The notes under the pieces were generated by a model. The model was given only the letters and a program-made list of their open reading frames with translations, ran no database searches and was not told where the DNA came from. The position numbers were made by a program, and so were the translations under genes. Of a stretch of DNA of 64,000 nucleotides, positions 33,004 through 43,199 are shown piece after piece. How positions within the stretch are numbered: position 1 is the first letter of the stretch; every line of letters begins with the position of its first letter. This DNA is from Virgibacillus proomii (GTDB lineage Bacteria > Bacillota > Bacilli > Bacillales > Amphibacillaceae). The stretch spans positions 1,618,149 through 1,682,148 of the forward strand of contig NZ_FUFN01000010.1 of the NCBI RefSeq assembly GCF_900162615.1, written 5' to 3'.

Positions 33004-33480
33004 AAAATTTTAGGGTTTATCGTATAAGAAAAACTACAGCTTTCGTCATAAAGACTTGGCGATAAGCCAAGTTTTTTCTAAAAAAGTAACTTCTTCTAAC
33101 TTAACCGCTTAAGCGTATAAGCACATTCTGATCCACCTTCCTGCGATAAGCTAACGACTCGAATCTAAAGGAAGGCCTGCTAAAAGCGGGCTTGCCGTTC
33201 AGGCGTTGATATCCCCCTGCAACAGTGGCCTGTTTTCTTTATCTCGAATGTAAAGACCCTATTTTTCTTATTTCAAAATGTGCTTATAATTTTGCGTACG
33301 GATGAGAAAAACGGCTTCTAAATCTCGATTCGTTTGGTTGACAGGACGAGGAAAGCTTCTTGAATGAGCATCGCGATTTTTCAAGGAGAAAATTGTATCT
33401 TGAATGAAGTTTTCATTATCTTGTCAGAAGAGCTTCCATTTACGCACTGCTAAAAGAGCGCTTCTAGCTTTTTTTCGTGA
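33004..33480 (+). repeat. Composite repeat: delta, alpha, beta, gamma, epsilon
   Basis: Delta 33004-33080 (ACTTGGC-GATAA-GCCAAGT then TTTTTTCT). A middle segment (33170-33240) is shared only loosely with others. Alpha about 33240-33345, beta CATCGCGATTTTTCAAGGA near 33369-33388, imperfect gamma to 33419, epsilon 33421-33467 (GTCAGAAGAGC...AGAGCGCTTCTAGC). This is the longest composite in the window. Confidence 0.8.
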
Positions 33481-33754
33481 AAAGTTAAATATGAACATGC
33501 ATTCCGTAATTTTTTGTACAAGTATAAATGTAAGTGGGAAGCATCGAATACACAACAGGTCGGAGAGCACGGCTGTAATTCGCGAACTTAACAAGCTGTA
33601 TAAGATATGAGATCAAGCAATTTCCATATTGGAAAATAATTGATTGTAATAATACAGATAATAAAAAGTACTATAACAGAGAGAGAAGAAAGCGTTTTAA
33701 TAAAAATGGTTATTTTTCAATTTATGTAAAAAGCACATAATGAAGACAAAGTGT

Positions 33755-33783
33755 TTGACCGTTACAAATAATTAGGCTAGAAT
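33755..33783 (+). promoter_or_regulatory. Sigma-A promoter of pdhABCD
   Basis: TTGACC (33755-33760), 17 bases, TAGAAT (33778-33783). It would give a leader of about 230 bases before pdhA. A weaker site may lie closer (TAGAAATAATAATA at about 33976). Confidence 0.6.
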
Positions 33784-34023
33784 TTAGATGAAAAGAAATT
33801 GTACTAATATTTTTTCGCGTTTTTATGTAACAGTTTTGTGAATATCTTTCTCTGGTAAGTGCAAATAATCATTAGCAGCTAATGGTATGATTGTACGTCT
33901 TCTGGGGATTATTCACAATCAAAAAAGGGAACACCTTTAAAAGAAGTACAGTTTTTTTCGTTTTTGGGGTAGGCTAGAAATAATAATACTAAAAGGATAT
34001 AGGAAAGGAAGAGGTGAACTATT

Positions 34024-35106
34024 TTGAAACACGTATTAGAAAGTGTTGAAAGTCAGTTCGAAACGTTCCAAATTCTTAACGAAGATGGAAAGATTGTCAA
34101 TAAAGATGATATGCCCGATCTTTCAGATGATGAATTAAAAGAGCTTATGCGCAGAATGGTTTACACTAGAGTATTAGATCAGCGCTCTATTGCATTAAAT
34201 CGTCAAGGTCGCTTAGGTTTCTATGCTCCAACTGCAGGACAGGAAGCATCACAGTTAGGAAGCCAATTTGCGCTTGAAAAAGAAGATTTTATTCTTCCAG
34301 GATATAGGGATGTACCACAATTAATTTGGCACGGACTTCCATTATACCAAGCATTTTTATTTTCTAGAGGTCATTTTCATGGAAATCAAATGCCAGAAGG
34401 AGTTCATGCACTAAGTCCACAGATTATTATTGGTGCACAATATGTTCAAGCTGCTGGTGTAGCATTAGGAATGAAGAAGCGCGGCAAGAAAAACGTTGCT
34501 ATTACTTATACTGGTGATGGCGGAACTTCTCAAGGTGATTTTTATGAAGGAATTAACTTTGCCGGAGCATTTAAAGCACCAGCGATTTTCGTTGTACAAA
34601 ATAACTTCTTCGCTATTTCCGTTCCAGTTGAAAAGCAAACAAATGCTAAAACACTCGCACAAAAAGCGGTAGCTGCTGGGATAGAAGGTATTCAAGTTGA
34701 TGGTATGGACGTACTGGCTGTCTATGCTGCTACGAAGCATGCAAGAGATCATGCAATTAACGGTAATGGCCCAATGCTTATTGAGACAATAACTTATCGT
34801 TATGGTCCACATACAATGGCCGGGGACGATCCAACTCGTTACCGTACGGAAGACTTGGATAACGAATGGGAAAAGAAAGATCCACTTGTTCGTTTCCGTA
34901 AGTTTCTAGAAAGTAAAAACCTTTGGTCAGAAGAAGAAGAAAATAAAGTGATTGAAGAAGCGAAAGAAGATATTAAGAAAGCTATTAAACAAGCTGACCA
35001 ATATCCAAAACAAAAAGTTACAGATTTAATTTCAAATATGTTTGAAGAACTTCCATATAATTTACAAGAACAAATGGAAGAATATAAAGAAAAGGAGTCG
35101 AAGTAA
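34024..35106 (+). CDS. pdhA: Pyruvate dehydrogenase E1 component, alpha subunit
   Basis: 360 residues. TPP-binding motif from TGDGGTSQGDFYEG (about 161) to NNFFAISVP; LPGYRDVPQ; the phosphorylation-loop region YRYGPHTMAGDDPTRYR. With PdhB it decarboxylates pyruvate and passes acetyl to E2. TTG start at 34024, six bases after GAGGTGA. First gene of the pdhABCD operon, 3 bases from pdhB. Family length is usual. Confidence 0.97.
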   Translation: MKHVLESVESQFETFQILNEDGKIVNKDDMPDLSDDELKELMRRMVYTRVLDQRSIALNRQGRLGFYAPTAGQEASQLGSQFALEKEDFILPGYRDVPQLIWHGLPLYQAFLFSRGHFHGNQMPEGVHALSPQIIIGAQYVQAAGVALGMKKRGKKNVAITYTGDGGTSQGDFYEGINFAGAFKAPAIFVVQNNFFAISVPVEKQTNAKTLAQKAVAAGIEGIQVDGMDVLAVYAATKHARDHAINGNGPMLIETITYRYGPHTMAGDDPTRYRTEDLDNEWEKKDPLVRFRKFLESKNLWSEEEENKVIEEAKEDIKKAIKQADQYPKQKVTDLISNMFEELPYNLQEQMEEYKEKESK

Positions 35107-35109
35107 ATC

Positions 35110-36087
35110 ATGGCACAGATGACAATGATTCAAGCCATTACAGACGCGTTACGCACAGAACTCAAAAATGATGAAAATGTGCTTGTATTTGGGGAAGATG
35201 TCGGCAAAAATGGCGGCGTGTTCCGTGCTACTGATGGATTACAAGCTGAGTTTGGTGAAGAACGTGTATTTGATACACCACTAGCAGAGTCAGGAATTGG
35301 CGGTCTTTCCATTGGACTTGCTTTACAAGGATTTCGCCCTGTACCAGAAATTCAATTCTTCGGCTTCGTTTATGAAGTAATGGATTCAATTAACGGACAA
35401 ATGTCACGTATGCGTTATCGTTCTGGTGGTACACACATCAATCCTATTACAATTCGCTCACCATTTGGCGGCGGGGTGCATACGCCAGAATTACACGCTG
35501 ACTCTTTAGAAGGATTAATTGCTCAACAACCAGGAATTAGAGTAGTCATTCCATCAACGCCGTATGATGCAAAAGGCTTGTTGATCTCAGCAATTCGTAA
35601 TAACGATCCAGTGTTATTCTTAGAACATATGAAGCTGTACCGCTCATTTCGTGAAGAGGTTCCTGAAGAAGAGTATACCATTGACTTAGATAAAGCTGAT
35701 GTAAAACGAGAAGGTACAGATGTGACATTAATTGCTTATGGCGCAATGGTTCATGCTTGCCTTAAAGCAGCAGACGAACTAGAAAAAGAGGGAATAAGCG
35801 CTGAAGTTATTGACTTACGTACTGTTTCACCGCTAGATATTGATACAATTATTACATCCGTAAAGAAAACAAATCGTGTTGTTGTTGTTCAAGAGGCTCA
35901 ACGTCAAGCAGGGGTTGCCGCAAATGTTATTGCAGAAATTCAAGAACGTGCCATTTTGCATCTAGAAGCTCCTGTATTACGTGTTACCGCTCCTGACACC
36001 GTTTATGCATTTTCTGAAGCGGAAGAAGTATGGTTGCCTAATCACAAAGACATCATTGAAAAAGTAAACAGTGTCATGAACTTTTAA
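35110..36087 (+). CDS. pdhB: Pyruvate dehydrogenase E1 component, beta subunit
   Basis: 325 residues. FGEDVGKNGGVFRATDGL, RVFDTPLAESGIGG, and C-terminal transketolase domain VTLIAYGAMVHACLKAA...VIDLRTVSPLD. Its N-terminal half completes the thiamine diphosphate site with PdhA. SD AAAGGAG lies in the last codons of pdhA, so expression is coupled. Confidence 0.97.
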   Translation: MAQMTMIQAITDALRTELKNDENVLVFGEDVGKNGGVFRATDGLQAEFGEERVFDTPLAESGIGGLSIGLALQGFRPVPEIQFFGFVYEVMDSINGQMSRMRYRSGGTHINPITIRSPFGGGVHTPELHADSLEGLIAQQPGIRVVIPSTPYDAKGLLISAIRNNDPVLFLEHMKLYRSFREEVPEEEYTIDLDKADVKREGTDVTLIAYGAMVHACLKAADELEKEGISAEVIDLRTVSPLDIDTIITSVKKTNRVVVVQEAQRQAGVAANVIAEIQERAILHLEAPVLRVTAPDTVYAFSEAEEVWLPNHKDIIEKVNSVMNF

Positions 36088-36110
36088 TAAGAGACAGGAG
36101 GTAAAAATTT

Positions 36111-37376
36111 ATGGCTTTTAATTTTAAATTACCTGATATCGGAGAAGGAATTCACGAAGGTGAAATCGTCAAGTGGTTTGTCAAAGAAGGTGACGAAGTA
36201 AAAGAGGATGACGTCCTATGTGAGGTTCAAAATGATAAAGCAGTTGTTGAAATCCCTTCTCCAGTTGATGGTACAGTAGAAAAAATTCATGTTGAAGAAG
36301 GAACAGTAGCAGTTGTTGGTGATACACTTATTTCATTTGATGCAGAGGGTTATGAGTCTGATGATGAGGCATCAGAAGATTCAGAAGAAGAAGCACCAGC
36401 ACCTAAAGCTGAAGAAACAAAAGAAACAACTACTCAAGCTGCTACTGACAACAAAGATCAAGATAAACGAGTTATCGCAATGCCATCTGTCAGAAAATAT
36501 GCTCGCGACAATGGTGTGAACATTTCGGATGTAACTGGATCAGGAAAGAATGGCCGCATCCTGAAAGAAGATATTGATAGCTATCTGAAGGGAGATCAAC
36601 CCGCTGCAGCAGAGGCTAAAACGGAAGAAACAGCTAATGCAGAGAAAACAGCTGCACCAGCTACTGCAGGTGACTTCCCAGAAACTCGTGAAGCAATGAG
36701 TGGAATTCGCAAAGCAATAGCCAATGCAATGGTTAATTCTAAAACAAAAGCGCCTCACGTTACCTTGCTAGATGAAGTAGATGTTACTGCATTAGTGGCT
36801 CATCGTAAGAAATTTAAGCCAATTGCAGCCGAACAGGAAATAAAGCTGACTTATTTACCATACGTTGTAAAGGCGTTAGTTTCTGCATCGAAAAAGTATC
36901 CAATCATTAATGCTTCTGTAGATGATGAAACAAATGAAATTGTTCACAAACACTACTATAATATTGGGATTGCAGCAGATACAGATAAAGGTTTACTAGT
37001 TCCAGTTGTTAAACATGCTGATCGCAAATCTATTTTTGAAATTTCTAAAGAGATTAATGAATTGGCAGACAAGGCTAGAAATGGTAAACTAGCACCAGAT
37101 GAGATGAAAGGTGCAACGAATACAATCACTAATATCGGATCTGCAGGCGGTCAATGGTTTACTCCAGTACTAAACTATCCAGAAGCAGTAATTCTTGGTA
37201 TTGGACGTATTGCAGAAAAACCAATTGCTCGTGATGGAGAGGTAGTTATTGCACCTGTACTAGCATTATCATTAAGCTTTGATCATCGCATTATTGATGG
37301 GGCTACGGCACAAAATGCCCTAAATCAAATCAAGCGATTATTAAGCGATCCACAATTAATTATGATGGAGGCGTAA
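36111..37376 (+). CDS. pdhC: Dihydrolipoamide acetyltransferase (E2)
   Basis: 421 residues. One lipoyl domain (1-80; modified Lys in QNDKAVVEIPS, about 43), an acidic/Ala-rich linker, the E1/E3-binding domain (RVIAMPSVRKYARDNGVNISDVTGSGKNGRILKEDI, about 121-157), a second Ala-rich linker, and the catalytic domain ending in SFDHRIIDGA with the active His (about 392). E2 forms the 60-mer core in Bacilli. SD AGGAGG. Confidence 0.97.
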   Translation: MAFNFKLPDIGEGIHEGEIVKWFVKEGDEVKEDDVLCEVQNDKAVVEIPSPVDGTVEKIHVEEGTVAVVGDTLISFDAEGYESDDEASEDSEEEAPAPKAEETKETTTQAATDNKDQDKRVIAMPSVRKYARDNGVNISDVTGSGKNGRILKEDIDSYLKGDQPAAAEAKTEETANAEKTAAPATAGDFPETREAMSGIRKAIANAMVNSKTKAPHVTLLDEVDVTALVAHRKKFKPIAAEQEIKLTYLPYVVKALVSASKKYPIINASVDDETNEIVHKHYYNIGIAADTDKGLLVPVVKHADRKSIFEISKEINELADKARNGKLAPDEMKGATNTITNIGSAGGQWFTPVLNYPEAVILGIGRIAEKPIARDGEVVIAPVLALSLSFDHRIIDGATAQNALNQIKRLLSDPQLIMMEA

Positions 37377-37379
37377 GGT

Positions 37380-38786
37380 ATGGTAGTAGGAGATTTCCCA
37401 ATTGAATTAGACACACTTGTTGTTGGAGCTGGTCCTGGTGGATATGTTGCAGCTATTCGTGCTGCTCAACTTGGACAAAAAGTAACGATTGCGGACAAAG
37501 GCGCATTAGGTGGTGTTTGTTTAAATGTAGGATGTATTCCTTCAAAAGCATTGATTCAAGCTGGCCATCTAGCTGTACATGCACGAGGTAATGAAGAACT
37601 CGGTATTAAAACGGAAAATGTGTCCGTAGATTTTGCCAAAGTGCAAGAGTGGAAGGGCAGTGTCGTTAAAAAGCTTACTTCTGGAGTCCAAGGACTATTA
37701 AAAGGGAACAAAGTTGATATTGTTAAAGGTGAAGTTTACTTTGTAGATAAAAACACAGTAAAAATCATGGATGATAAAAAGTCCCAAACATATACGTTTA
37801 ATAACTGTATTATTGCAACAGGTTCTAGACCAATTGAAATACCAGGCTTTAAATTTTCCAACCGTGTTTTAGATTCTACAGGTGCGCTTAACCTTAAAGA
37901 AATTCCTAAAAAAATGGTTGTTATTGGTGGAGGATACATCGGTACGGAGCTGGGAACTGCCTATGCTAATTTCGGTACAGAAGTTACGGTATTGGAAGGA
38001 ACGAAAGATATCCTTGGCGGTTTCGAAAAACAAATGAGACAGGTGGTTAAAAAGCGCCTGAAAAACAAAAATGTTACGATTATAACAGAAGCAATGGCTA
38101 AAGGTGTGGAAGAGTCGAAAGACGGTGTAAAAGTAACATATGAAGTTAATGGAAAATCAGAAACCGTTGAAGCCGATTATGTATTGGTAACAGTTGGTCG
38201 CCGTCCAAATACAGACGAACTTGGACTAGAACAAGTCGGTATTGAAATGGATGATCGTGGTCTAATAAAAATTGATAAGCAATGTCGTACAAACTTTGAT
38301 AATATCTATGCTATTGGTGATGTTGTTCCAGGAATGCCATTAGCTCATAAGGCTTCTTATGAAGGTAAAGTAGCTGCTGAAGCAATTAGCGGTGAAAAAG
38401 CTGAAATTGACTATATTGGTATGCCAGCAGTTGTATTCTCTGAACCAGAATTAGCTACCGTTGGTTATACAGAACAAGAAGCGAAAGATGCTGGGTTTGA
38501 TGTAAAAGCTGCTAAATTCCCATTTGCTGCTAATGGTCGTGCGTTGTCATTAAACGATAGTGATGGATTTATGAAATTGATCACACGTAAAGAGGATGGC
38601 TTAGTTATTGGTGCACAAATTGCAGGTCCTAACGCAAGCGATATGATTGCAGAATTAGGACTAGCTATCGAAGCTGGAATGACAGCAGAGGATATCGCCT
38701 TAACCATTCATGCTCATCCAACGCTTGGAGAAATTACCATGGAAGCTGCTGAAGTTGCTTTAGGTACACCAATTCATATGTTATAA
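37380..38786 (+). CDS. pdhD: Dihydrolipoamide dehydrogenase (E3)
   Basis: 468 residues. FAD motif VVGAGPGGYVAAIRAAQLG, redox disulfide GGVCLNVGCIPSKAL, NAD motif VIGGGYIGTELGTAYANFG, and the C-terminal HAHPTLGE with catalytic His-Glu. It reoxidises lipoamide. SD GGAGG lies in the pdhC end; the gene begins 3 bases after the pdhC stop. Terminator follows. Confidence 0.97.
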   Translation: MVVGDFPIELDTLVVGAGPGGYVAAIRAAQLGQKVTIADKGALGGVCLNVGCIPSKALIQAGHLAVHARGNEELGIKTENVSVDFAKVQEWKGSVVKKLTSGVQGLLKGNKVDIVKGEVYFVDKNTVKIMDDKKSQTYTFNNCIIATGSRPIEIPGFKFSNRVLDSTGALNLKEIPKKMVVIGGGYIGTELGTAYANFGTEVTVLEGTKDILGGFEKQMRQVVKKRLKNKNVTIITEAMAKGVEESKDGVKVTYEVNGKSETVEADYVLVTVGRRPNTDELGLEQVGIEMDDRGLIKIDKQCRTNFDNIYAIGDVVPGMPLAHKASYEGKVAAEAISGEKAEIDYIGMPAVVFSEPELATVGYTEQEAKDAGFDVKAAKFPFAANGRALSLNDSDGFMKLITRKEDGLVIGAQIAGPNASDMIAELGLAIEAGMTAEDIALTIHAHPTLGEITMEAAEVALGTPIHML

Positions 38787-38790
38787 AATA

Positions 38791-38830
38791 AAAAGGAGAG
38801 CTAATCTTTTAAAGATTGCTCTCCTTTTTA
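38791..38830 (+). terminator. Terminator of the pdh operon
   Basis: AAAAGGAGAGC pairs with GCTCTCCTTTT (38818-38828), with inner AATCTT/AAGATT, then T-run. Confidence 0.93.
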
Positions 38831-38835
38831 TTATC

Positions 38836-39106
38836 AACGATATCTGTTTTTACGTGGTGGATATCGTTTTTGAGAGTAGTTCTTAGTTCTTCTAGCTTAT
38901 GCAACAAACTTCATGATTAGTCGATACGGACTCCTCACGTCATTTTATTCGGTACCTAAGTGCTCTATTCGTCGGAGTCGACAAATAGAGTAAATACATT
39001 GTGCGAAGAATTATTGCTTTTTAAGGATTAGAGAAGTTACGATAGCGAAATGCAGTTATCCTGATATGAAAAATACATATACAGCATCAAGCGATACATT
39101 ATATAA
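38836..39106. repeat. Decayed mosaic repeat between pdhD and slp
   Basis: Fragments only: CGTGGTGGATATCG (shared with 42957-42971), TCGTCGGAGTCGACA, TATTGCTTTTTAAGGA and CGATAGCGAAATGCAG. Convergent gap; no gene. Confidence 0.5.
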
Positions 39107-39496
39107 TTATGTTTTTTCCTCTACAACTATTTGTTTCAACTTCTTCATAATTTCTTGTTTGGATACTTGCCCGGATATTCGTTCAACTGTCTTTCCGTTT
39201 TTTGCGATTAGCAAGGTGGGGGAGGCAGGGTCTATGAGTTCTTTTACTTCAGAAAGTTCTTTTTTCTCGGTTTCTACAGGACTAAATTCGTTTGGATAAT
39301 TAGCTTTAATTTCAATAATCGCATCGTAATAGATGTTTTCCAATTTATTATTAGTGGAATGGGTGTAGAATACCACATCATACTCTTTTGGTTGAAAAGA
39401 TATAATATTAATGATAGAAGCATTTGACTCTCCGCAACTAACTAACAGTAGCAATAAAGAAATAAAAAAGGGGACGATTCGTTTAATTATCCTCAC
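39107..39496 (-). CDS. slp: Small peptidoglycan-associated lipoprotein Slp
   Basis: 129 residues as drawn. Lipobox LLVSC at about residues 17-21. The C-terminal part PTLLIAKNGKTVERISGQVSKQEIMKKLKQIV resembles the end of a thioredoxin fold, but no CxxC is present. Its place after pdhD matches slp of B. subtilis, though here it is inverted. The drawn GTG (39496) overlaps the best SD (AGGTGAGG); using that SD, an ATT at 39487 would give MKRIVPFF, a natural signal-peptide start. Confidence 0.72.
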   Translation of the reverse strand: MRIIKRIVPFFISLLLLLVSCGESNASIINIISFQPKEYDVVFYTHSTNNKLENIYYDAIIEIKANYPNEFSPVETEKKELSEVKELIDPASPTLLIAKNGKTVERISGQVSKQEIMKKLKQIVVEEKT

Positions 39497-40229
39497 CTAC
39501 TTTAATGTCGTATTCCTATTTACTAGTTTAACAAATATATAGGTGCTAAACTTTACTGTAAATAAACTGTTATCAAGTTGAAAGTGTTATGTTAGATTTG
39601 GTAATAAATTTACTAATTCTAACATGAAACAGTAATAAATAATCGATATTTGTCGAATGCACTAGCAAATTCTATATTATAAGTAGTTGGATATGTCGAC
39701 CTATTCTTTTAGAAACGATTCGTAATTTGGGAAGAAATAAGATATAATGGATCAGTTGCGTGGAAGTATCTTCGCTTTTCGGGCAATGGAATATGTGTTT
39801 TATCTATGTAAGAAGAGAAAGGTGGGATAATGACGAAGCTCTATCTGCATTTAGATTTCGTAAGACTCCTATTTCACATTTACAGAGAAAACGAAGAAGT
39901 CAAAGTGGGAGAGAAGGGTAACTAAATGTCCAATTTATTTAGGTGGATAGGGATAGGGTAAGTTTCGTTAGCAGTACACGCTACATGAAGGAAAAGCGCC
40001 TTTCTTTTTCAAAGCCAAGATGGCCTCGACAACGCACGAAAAAAAAGAGCGTTTTTTCCAAGGACAAAGTAGATTATAAATGCTTATCAAACATTAGATA
40101 AGTTAAGGCAAAATAAATTCGCTATCAATAGTAGTTAAAGAAGATGACTCCTATTCAATATAGAAATCATCTTCTAGATGCACAACTCTTTTTTGGTTTG
40201 TCCTAGACATAGGTGTTCGTTTAAGCTCC
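39497..40229. repeat. Intergenic region with a diverged alpha-beta copy
   Basis: 39497-39790 is AT-rich without supported features. 39840-40075 holds a diverged alpha (GTAAGACTCCTATTTCAC...CAAAGTGGGAGAGAAGGG) and beta-like AAAGCGCCTTTCTTTTTC and AAAAAGAGCGTTTTTTCCAAGGACAA. 40140-40200 may hold the end of the transporter transcript (AAATCATCTTCTAG). No gene. Confidence 0.55.
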
Positions 40230-41759
40230 TTACCCTTTTCTTTTTCCGGTTAAATCAAATTCTTTTGCTTCTCTCCTAAATGATTTTATTAAGGAGAAAA
40301 TTATCAGAATCATAATAATTGCAAATGGAAAGGCGGCAATAATTGATGCAGTTTGTAGTGCGCTTAACCCACCCTGCCAAAGAAGTACAGCTGCGGCACT
40401 TGATTGAATGATACCCCAGATAAATTTAACAGAGTTTGCGGGATCAAGGCTTCCTCCAGTTGTTTGCATACCAAGCACAAAGGTTGCTGAATCTGCTGAG
40501 GTGATAAAAAAGGTACAGATTAGTAAAATAGCGATAACCGAGATTACACTACCGATTGGAAAGTTTTCTAAAACAGCAAATAATGCTGTTTCTTCTCCGA
40601 GATCATTTATCGTCTGAATTATATTTGCATCTTTAAAGACTTCTAAGTGAATAGCGGAACCGCCAAAAACGGAGAACCATAGGGCACCGAAAATTGTTGG
40701 TACAAGTATAACACCTAAGACGAATTCGCGAATGGTTCTCCCGCGTGAAACCCTTGCTATAAACGTCCCTACAAAGGGTGCCCATGCAATCCACCAAGCC
40801 CAATAAAAGAAGGTCCATTTATTTTGCCAATCTGATTTTGCTTCACTAAACGGCGTCATGCGCAAGCTCATACTAGGCAAATTTTGGATATAACTTCCTA
40901 ATGTAGTAGTAAAATAATCCAAAATAAAATTAGTTGGACCTAAAAATAAAACGAATAACATAAGCAATACTGCAAGAGCAAGATTTGCGTTACTCAAATA
41001 TTTGATCCCTTTATTCAGTCCTGTCATTGCTGAAGTTATATAAAGCACAGTAACAATGGCAATAATAATCAGCTGTACGGTGATAGTGGATTCTATTCCA
41101 GTTACATAGGAAAGCCCTCCACTAATTTGGATCGCTCCTAAGCCAAGTGAAGTAGAGACTCCAAATATTGTTGCGAATACAACTATAAAATCAATTACTG
41201 TGCCCCATGTACCTTTAATTCGATCGCCAAAAATCGGCTCAAGGACAGCACTTACAACTCCGGGCGCTTGTTTACGAAATTTAAAATACGCTAGTGCAAG
41301 TGCAATAGTTGCATAAATCGCCCAAGGGTGAATGCCCCAATGAAAGAAGCTATATTGCATGGCAGTGCTAGCCGCATCACCTGTTTCTTCTGCACCAAAC
41401 GGTGGTGCATGATAATGAGATATTGGTTCAGCAGCTCCCCAAAACACTAGCCCAATCCCCATTCCGGCGCTAAATAGCATGGCGAACCAAGTTAAATAGC
41501 TGTATTCCGGCTTATCACCAGGGCGCCCTAATTTAATGTTCCCATATTTGGAAAAAATAAGGTAAATCGAAAACACAACAAATGCGGTTGCGCTTAATAA
41601 ATAAAACCAACCAAATTTATCAACAAGAAATGTTTGAATAATGTTTGTAACATTATCCAAATTGGCATTTGGCCATACGTCTTTTGGAATGATTCCCCAA
41701 ATAATAAATAATGCTACAACAATTGCTGAAATATAGAATACTCGTGTTACTTTTTTCAC
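40230..41759 (-). CDS. opuD: BCCT-family betaine/carnitine/choline transporter
   Basis: 509 residues, 12 TM. Substrate/Na+ motif SAGMGIGLVFWGAAEPISHY (about 97-116) and the signature WAWWIAWAPFVGTFIARVSRGRTIREF (about 318-344). The GMGIG form is typical of Na+-coupled glycine betaine carriers such as OpuD/BetH. GTG start after AAAGGATT. Accumulation of betaine under osmotic stress is the expected role; exact substrate not visible. It is inserted here relative to the B. subtilis slp-speA order. Confidence 0.9.
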   Translation of the reverse strand: MKKVTRVFYISAIVVALFIIWGIIPKDVWPNANLDNVTNIIQTFLVDKFGWFYLLSATAFVVFSIYLIFSKYGNIKLGRPGDKPEYSYLTWFAMLFSAGMGIGLVFWGAAEPISHYHAPPFGAEETGDAASTAMQYSFFHWGIHPWAIYATIALALAYFKFRKQAPGVVSAVLEPIFGDRIKGTWGTVIDFIVVFATIFGVSTSLGLGAIQISGGLSYVTGIESTITVQLIIIAIVTVLYITSAMTGLNKGIKYLSNANLALAVLLMLFVLFLGPTNFILDYFTTTLGSYIQNLPSMSLRMTPFSEAKSDWQNKWTFFYWAWWIAWAPFVGTFIARVSRGRTIREFVLGVILVPTIFGALWFSVFGGSAIHLEVFKDANIIQTINDLGEETALFAVLENFPIGSVISVIAILLICTFFITSADSATFVLGMQTTGGSLDPANSVKFIWGIIQSSAAAVLLWQGGLSALQTASIIAAFPFAIIMILIIFSLIKSFRREAKEFDLTGKRKG

Positions 41760-42024
41760 AAAAATAATCCTTTCTATTTTTATTTTTGGTTAACTATGTA
41801 GACGTACTTATTGTATTAAAACATATAGCATGGTATTTATTCAAATAACAAAACTTGTTTTTACTATTCTCTGACAAACTGTAAATAAACCAGTTCCAAA
41901 TATTGTAAGAAACTAAAATATGATGTCAAAAATATCAGCTTTTTTATTTTCCATTGTCAATATTTTTCCAGAAGTTTATAATAGTGGAGACAATATTCGA
42001 CATTGTATAATCAGGAGGGATTGA
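41760..42024. other. Divergent promoter region, betaine transporter / deacetylase
   Basis: AT-rich. TTGAAT at about 41842-41847 on the minus strand is the only -35-like element found for the transporter. No repeat module seen. Confidence 0.35.
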
Positions 42025-42897
42025 ATGAGGAAAGTCGGAATCATTATAGCACTTATTATCGCTATCTTGCTCGCTGGGTGTGCCAATGAAAACGATGAAA
42101 ATAATCAATCTACAAAGGAAGAAAATCCAAAAGCAGTAAAAGAGACAGGCTCTCAAGTAGAACATAACTCTCAAAACACTGAAGATAAGCAAGAAAATGC
42201 ACAAGTAAATAAAAAAAAAGTAACAGAGCAAGACGATTCTAAATATACAGTAGCTGAAAATGCTACAATTGTACCAATTAATAAGGGTATAAACAAAAAG
42301 GTAGTGCTATTAACAATTGATGACGTTCCCGATAAATATGCTTTGGATATGGCTAAAACATTAAAGCAACTAGATGCCAATGCTATTTTTTTTGTTAATG
42401 GACATTTTTTAGAAACGAAAGAACAAAGGGATGTCCTTAAGCAAATTCACGACATGGGATTTGTTATTGGTAACCATACATATAGTCATGCAAAACTTCC
42501 AGATTTAGCAGTACAAGAACAAACAGAAGAAATTGTTAAAGTTAGTGATCAAATTGAAGAAATAATTGGAGAACGCCCTAAATTTTTCCGTGCTCCACAT
42601 GGTATGAATACAGATCACTCCAAGCAGGTTGCTAAAGAAGAGGATATGATCATTATGAACTGGACATATGGCTATGATTATTTTGCTCCTTATCAAGACG
42701 CTAAAAAGCTAACAAAGGCTATGGTAAGCGGCGAAGGGCCTGAAGTAGAAGTACCCTATTCATTATTGAAACCAGGAGCGAATCTGCTGATGCATGATCG
42801 AGAATGGACAAATCAAGCATTGAAAGATATTGTGACGGGTTTAAGAGAAAAAGGCTATGAAATGGTTGATCCGCACACAATTAAAACATTAAATTAA
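42025..42897 (+). CDS. Polysaccharide deacetylase (NodB domain) lipoprotein
   Basis: 290 residues. Lipobox LLAGC at about 15-19, a Gln/Glu/Asn-rich linker (about 20-85), then a NodB domain: motif 1 LLTIDDVPD (usual TFDDGP), motif 2 GNHTYSH, motif 3 FFRAPHGM, motif 5 LLMHD. The catalytic Asp, metal Asp and both His remain, so carbohydrate esterase family 4 activity on chitin-like or peptidoglycan sugars is plausible, though motif 1 is altered. Surface-anchored. Own terminator. Confidence 0.85.
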   Translation: MRKVGIIIALIIAILLAGCANENDENNQSTKEENPKAVKETGSQVEHNSQNTEDKQENAQVNKKKVTEQDDSKYTVAENATIVPINKGINKKVVLLTIDDVPDKYALDMAKTLKQLDANAIFFVNGHFLETKEQRDVLKQIHDMGFVIGNHTYSHAKLPDLAVQEQTEEIVKVSDQIEEIIGERPKFFRAPHGMNTDHSKQVAKEEDMIIMNWTYGYDYFAPYQDAKKLTKAMVSGEGPEVEVPYSLLKPGANLLMHDREWTNQALKDIVTGLREKGYEMVDPHTIKTLN

Positions 42898-42908
42898 ATA
42901 TAAGTTTC

Positions 42909-42938
42909 AAACGGCTCCTGTCAAGAGCCGTTTTTTTA
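42909..42938 (+). terminator. Terminator of the deacetylase gene
   Basis: AAACGGCTC/GAGCCGTTT with seven T. Confidence 0.93.
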
Positions 42939-43199
42939 CTATCTAAGATTCGTTTCTACATGGTGGATATCTTTTTTGAAAAGCTTCGTTGTCAAGCTTA
43001 TGTGCTGTAGCAAATCGCACGCAGAAAAAGTGCTTTGCTTTTTTAAGGATGTCGATTACAAATGCGTTGCCCAGAAGTCTTCCGGCATCTTAGATATGCG
43101 GAATAGGTTAGTTAACAGTTACCTGCATCATTTATATACGCAATTGGCAGTCATGAAAATCCTAAAGGGTTGATCCAATTTTTAAAAGCCGTAGGGAAA
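42939..43199. repeat. Decayed beta-type repeat
   Basis: TCTACATGGTGGATATC (as at 38850), then CAAATCGCACGCAGAAAAAGTGCTTTGC and TTTTTTAAGGATG near 43013-43050. No gene. Confidence 0.5.

Noticed and set aside
33404..33610. 68-codon frame upstream of pdhA
   Set aside because: Begins within gamma/epsilon repeat; no ribosome-binding site.
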